Shown in pieces: positions 62,755 through 64,000 of a stretch of 64,000 nt of DNA. This DNA is from Mycolicibacterium sp. TUM20985 (lineage in GTDB: Bacteria; Actinomycetota; Actinomycetes; Mycobacteriales; Mycobacteriaceae), in the NCBI RefSeq assembly GCF_030295745.1, contig NZ_AP027291.1, forward strand, positions 806,001 to 870,000. Direction: 5' to 3'. The number at the start of each line of letters is the position of its first letter. Position 1 is the stretch's first letter. The position numbers and the translations under genes are program-made. The notes beneath the pieces are model-generated. The model saw nothing but the letters and a program-made list of their open reading frames with translations. It had not been told where the DNA came from and made no database searches.

Positions 62755-63264
62755 TCAGCGGGTGCAGAGCCCGGCGGCTTCCTCCTCGGCGATGATCCGC
62801 TCGACGGGCTCCCCGAGGTGCGCGGCGAAGTCGTCGGTGGCCTGCATGTTCCAGACGCCGTCCTGGTACACCATGATCCGGGAGCGCTCGATGCCGTTGA
62901 CCTTCACGAGCACGATCGCCTCGTTCTCGGGCTGCAGGCGCAGGCCCGCGACGCTGAGCCTCTGGCCCGCCTTCTTGCACGTGTCGTAGAACGTGACGAA
63001 GTCTTCCTGCGTGATGCCGGCACGGACGGCGCGGTCCATGTGCTCCCACACGCCGGCGTAGTCACCGGCGGCGAACCGGTCCATCGTGGCTTGCGCGGCA
63101 GCGGTCGCGGCGGCCAACGTCTCCGGCACGTCACTGCCAGGGGCGTACCCGTCGGCCGCGGCGGGTCGAACCACCGATGACCCCGATGCACCATGCGCGG
63201 GTCCGCACGCCGAGCAGACGACCACCATCAGCGCCGCTGCGAGCGAGGCGACGAACGACTGCAT
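62755..63264 (-). CDS. Exported hypothetical protein, probable lipoprotein
   Basis: A 169-residue protein: signal MQSFVASLAAALMVVVCSACG with a Cys in a lipobox-like place (CSAC, with an unusual -3 residue), then a DUF4019-like domain: LAAATAAAQATMDRFAAGDYAGVWEHMDRAVRAGITQEDF, FYDTCKKAGQRL. TACCCT (complement of 63271-63276) lies 6 bases before ATG 63264, supporting that start. It ends 9 bases from the convergent kinase gene. Confidence 0.75.
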   Translation of the reverse strand: MQSFVASLAAALMVVVCSACGPAHGASGSSVVRPAAADGYAPGSDVPETLAAATAAAQATMDRFAAGDYAGVWEHMDRAVRAGITQEDFVTFYDTCKKAGQRLSVAGLRLQPENEAIVLVKVNGIERSRIMVYQDGVWNMQATDDFAAHLGEPVERIIAEEEAAGLCTR

Positions 63265-63391
63265 CGCGAAAGGGTAAACCGGATGGCGCTGGCCGTCAGC
63301 CCATGCACACATGCTCGCCGCGGGCGCCGCTATCCCGGGTGAGGCCGAAGGACCCTAACGGGCTCCGCCACGGCGTGGGCACACTGCAGGC

Positions 63392-64000
63392 ATGCGCAGC
63401 GAGCGGCGAGGGCTGAGCAGGCGGACCTTCCTGGCCGCCAGCGTGGTTGCGGCGGCCTCGTCGGCCTGCGCAGGCCATCCGGGGAGTGCGCGCCGGGTCG
63501 ACCCCGCCGCGAGGGACGCCGCGATCACGACCACCGAGGCCGCACGTCCCCATACCGGTCGCACCGTGACCGCCGCGCTCACCCCACAATCCGTGGACGT
63601 CGACCTCGGCGGGCCCATCGCCCGCACCCTCGCCTTCGGTGATGCAGTACCGGCGCCCGTCATTCGGGCCAACGTCGGAGACGAGGTGGCGGTGACCGTC
63701 GCCAACAGACTCGACCACCCGACATCGGTGCACTGGCACGGCATCGCCATCCGCAACGACATGGACGGCGCCGAGCCTGCCACCCCTAACATCCCGGCGG
63801 GGGGCGACTTCACCTACCGGTTCTCGGTTCCCGACGCCGGGACCCATTGGGCGCATCCGCATACCAATGGTCTCGACGCCGACCGGGGGCTGTACGTCCC
63901 GCTGATCGTCGACGACCCGGCCGAACCGGGTAGATACGACGCCGAGTGGATCGTGGTGCTCGATGACTGGACCGACGGCGTCGGGCCGTCCCCGCAGCAG
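63392..64000 (+). CDS. Multicopper oxidase (3' end beyond window)
   Basis: The first 203 codons of a multicopper oxidase. The N-terminus has a Tat signal (RGLSRRTFLAASVVAAASSACAG). Cupredoxin domain 1 shows the copper ligands in SVHWHGIAI (HWHG) and THWAHPHTNG (HxH). It resembles Rv0846c (MmcO), which protects mycobacteria from copper by oxidising Cu(I) outside the cell. The gene runs off the window at 64000. Confidence 0.9.
   Translation, partial: MRSERRGLSRRTFLAASVVAAASSACAGHPGSARRVDPAARDAAITTTEAARPHTGRTVTAALTPQSVDVDLGGPIARTLAFGDAVPAPVIRANVGDEVAVTVANRLDHPTSVHWHGIAIRNDMDGAEPATPNIPAGGDFTYRFSVPDAGTHWAHPHTNGLDADRGLYVPLIVDDPAEPGRYDAEWIVVLDDWTDGVGPSPQQ

Noticed and set aside
63340..63391. Possible copper-regulator (CsoR/RicR-type) palindrome upstream of the multicopper oxidase (ACCCTAACGGG)
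   Set aside because: Only a 4-base imperfect inverted repeat, not convincingly close to the known copper boxes.

Overview
This window is high-GC actinobacterial DNA that I read as chromosomal sequence from a mycobacterium, most likely a fast grower (Mycolicibacterium type). The reasons are a mycothiol synthase gene (mshD), GlnR, the LmeA lipomannan protein, an orphan MCE protein, DesA1-type acyl-ACP desaturase, frequent GTG starts, very short gene gaps with ATGA/GTGA overlaps, and a gene order that matches, as I remember it, the M. tuberculosis segment from about Rv0770 to Rv0826. A pstS-pstC-pstA-pstB operon sits here beside phoU, as in M. smegmatis. No tRNA, rRNA, CRISPR array, transposase or prophage gene is visible.

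Layout. 1-2838: end of a 3-hydroxyisobutyrate-dehydrogenase-type gene, a carboxymuconolactone decarboxylase family gene, a hypothetical gene and a TetR regulator. 2866-13248: CYP125-like P450, purD, a Tat-exported esterase with a DoxX-like membrane protein, TetR, SDR, an APC permease, a two-domain RNase HII-like/(p)ppGpp synthetase and purB. 13245-24860: CYP126-like P450, a DUF559 nuclease-fold gene flanked by two related palindromes, purC coupled to a prolyl oligopeptidase, glutathione peroxidase, a broken MarR gene, a DUF2334 protein, a flavoprotein dehydrogenase, a metallo-hydrolase, purS and purQ. 24876-39637: encapsulin with its DyP peroxidase cargo, aminopeptidase, purL, membrane hydrolase, CPBP protease, a decayed DJ-1 gene, an orphan MCE protein, purF and purM. 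Eight purine-synthesis genes (purD, B, C, S, Q, L, F, M) are thus spread over about 35 kb, interleaved with unrelated genes, and several are predicted to be transcribed as leaderless mRNAs.

39671-49026: DUF3073, YgfZ-type protein, PabC-like enzyme, a compact unannotated small-RNA unit, a cyclic-nucleotide-binding protein with a probable frameshift, a small lipoprotein/nitrobindin/32-residue membrane peptide operon, a sulfur operon (DUF4395, CysA2 sulfurtransferase, SseC2) preceded by an intact poly-cysteine leader peptide, a membrane-anchored thioredoxin, lmeA, glnR and mshD. 49150-54176: the pst phosphate operon and phoU, each preceded by a PHO box. 54303-64000: LytR-CpsA-Psr protein, Dus, desA1, two tandem exported PASTA-like proteins, TetR, an MpaB-like oxygenase, a Ser/Thr kinase, a lipoprotein and the start of a multicopper oxidase.

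The most unusual items are: (1) an ~83 nt transcription unit at about 42039-42121 with a good promoter, an intrinsic terminator and 16 contiguous bases able to pair with the 3' end of 16S rRNA; (2) the poly-Cys leader at 45745-45837; (3) the DUF559 gene between two related palindromes; (4) the RNase H-fold/alarmone synthetase fusion; (5) the encapsulin-DyP pair; (6) a recurring TANNNT box 6-8 nt in front of many start codons; and (7) three degraded gene relics. All family assignments were made by eye from translated sequence; no searches were run.
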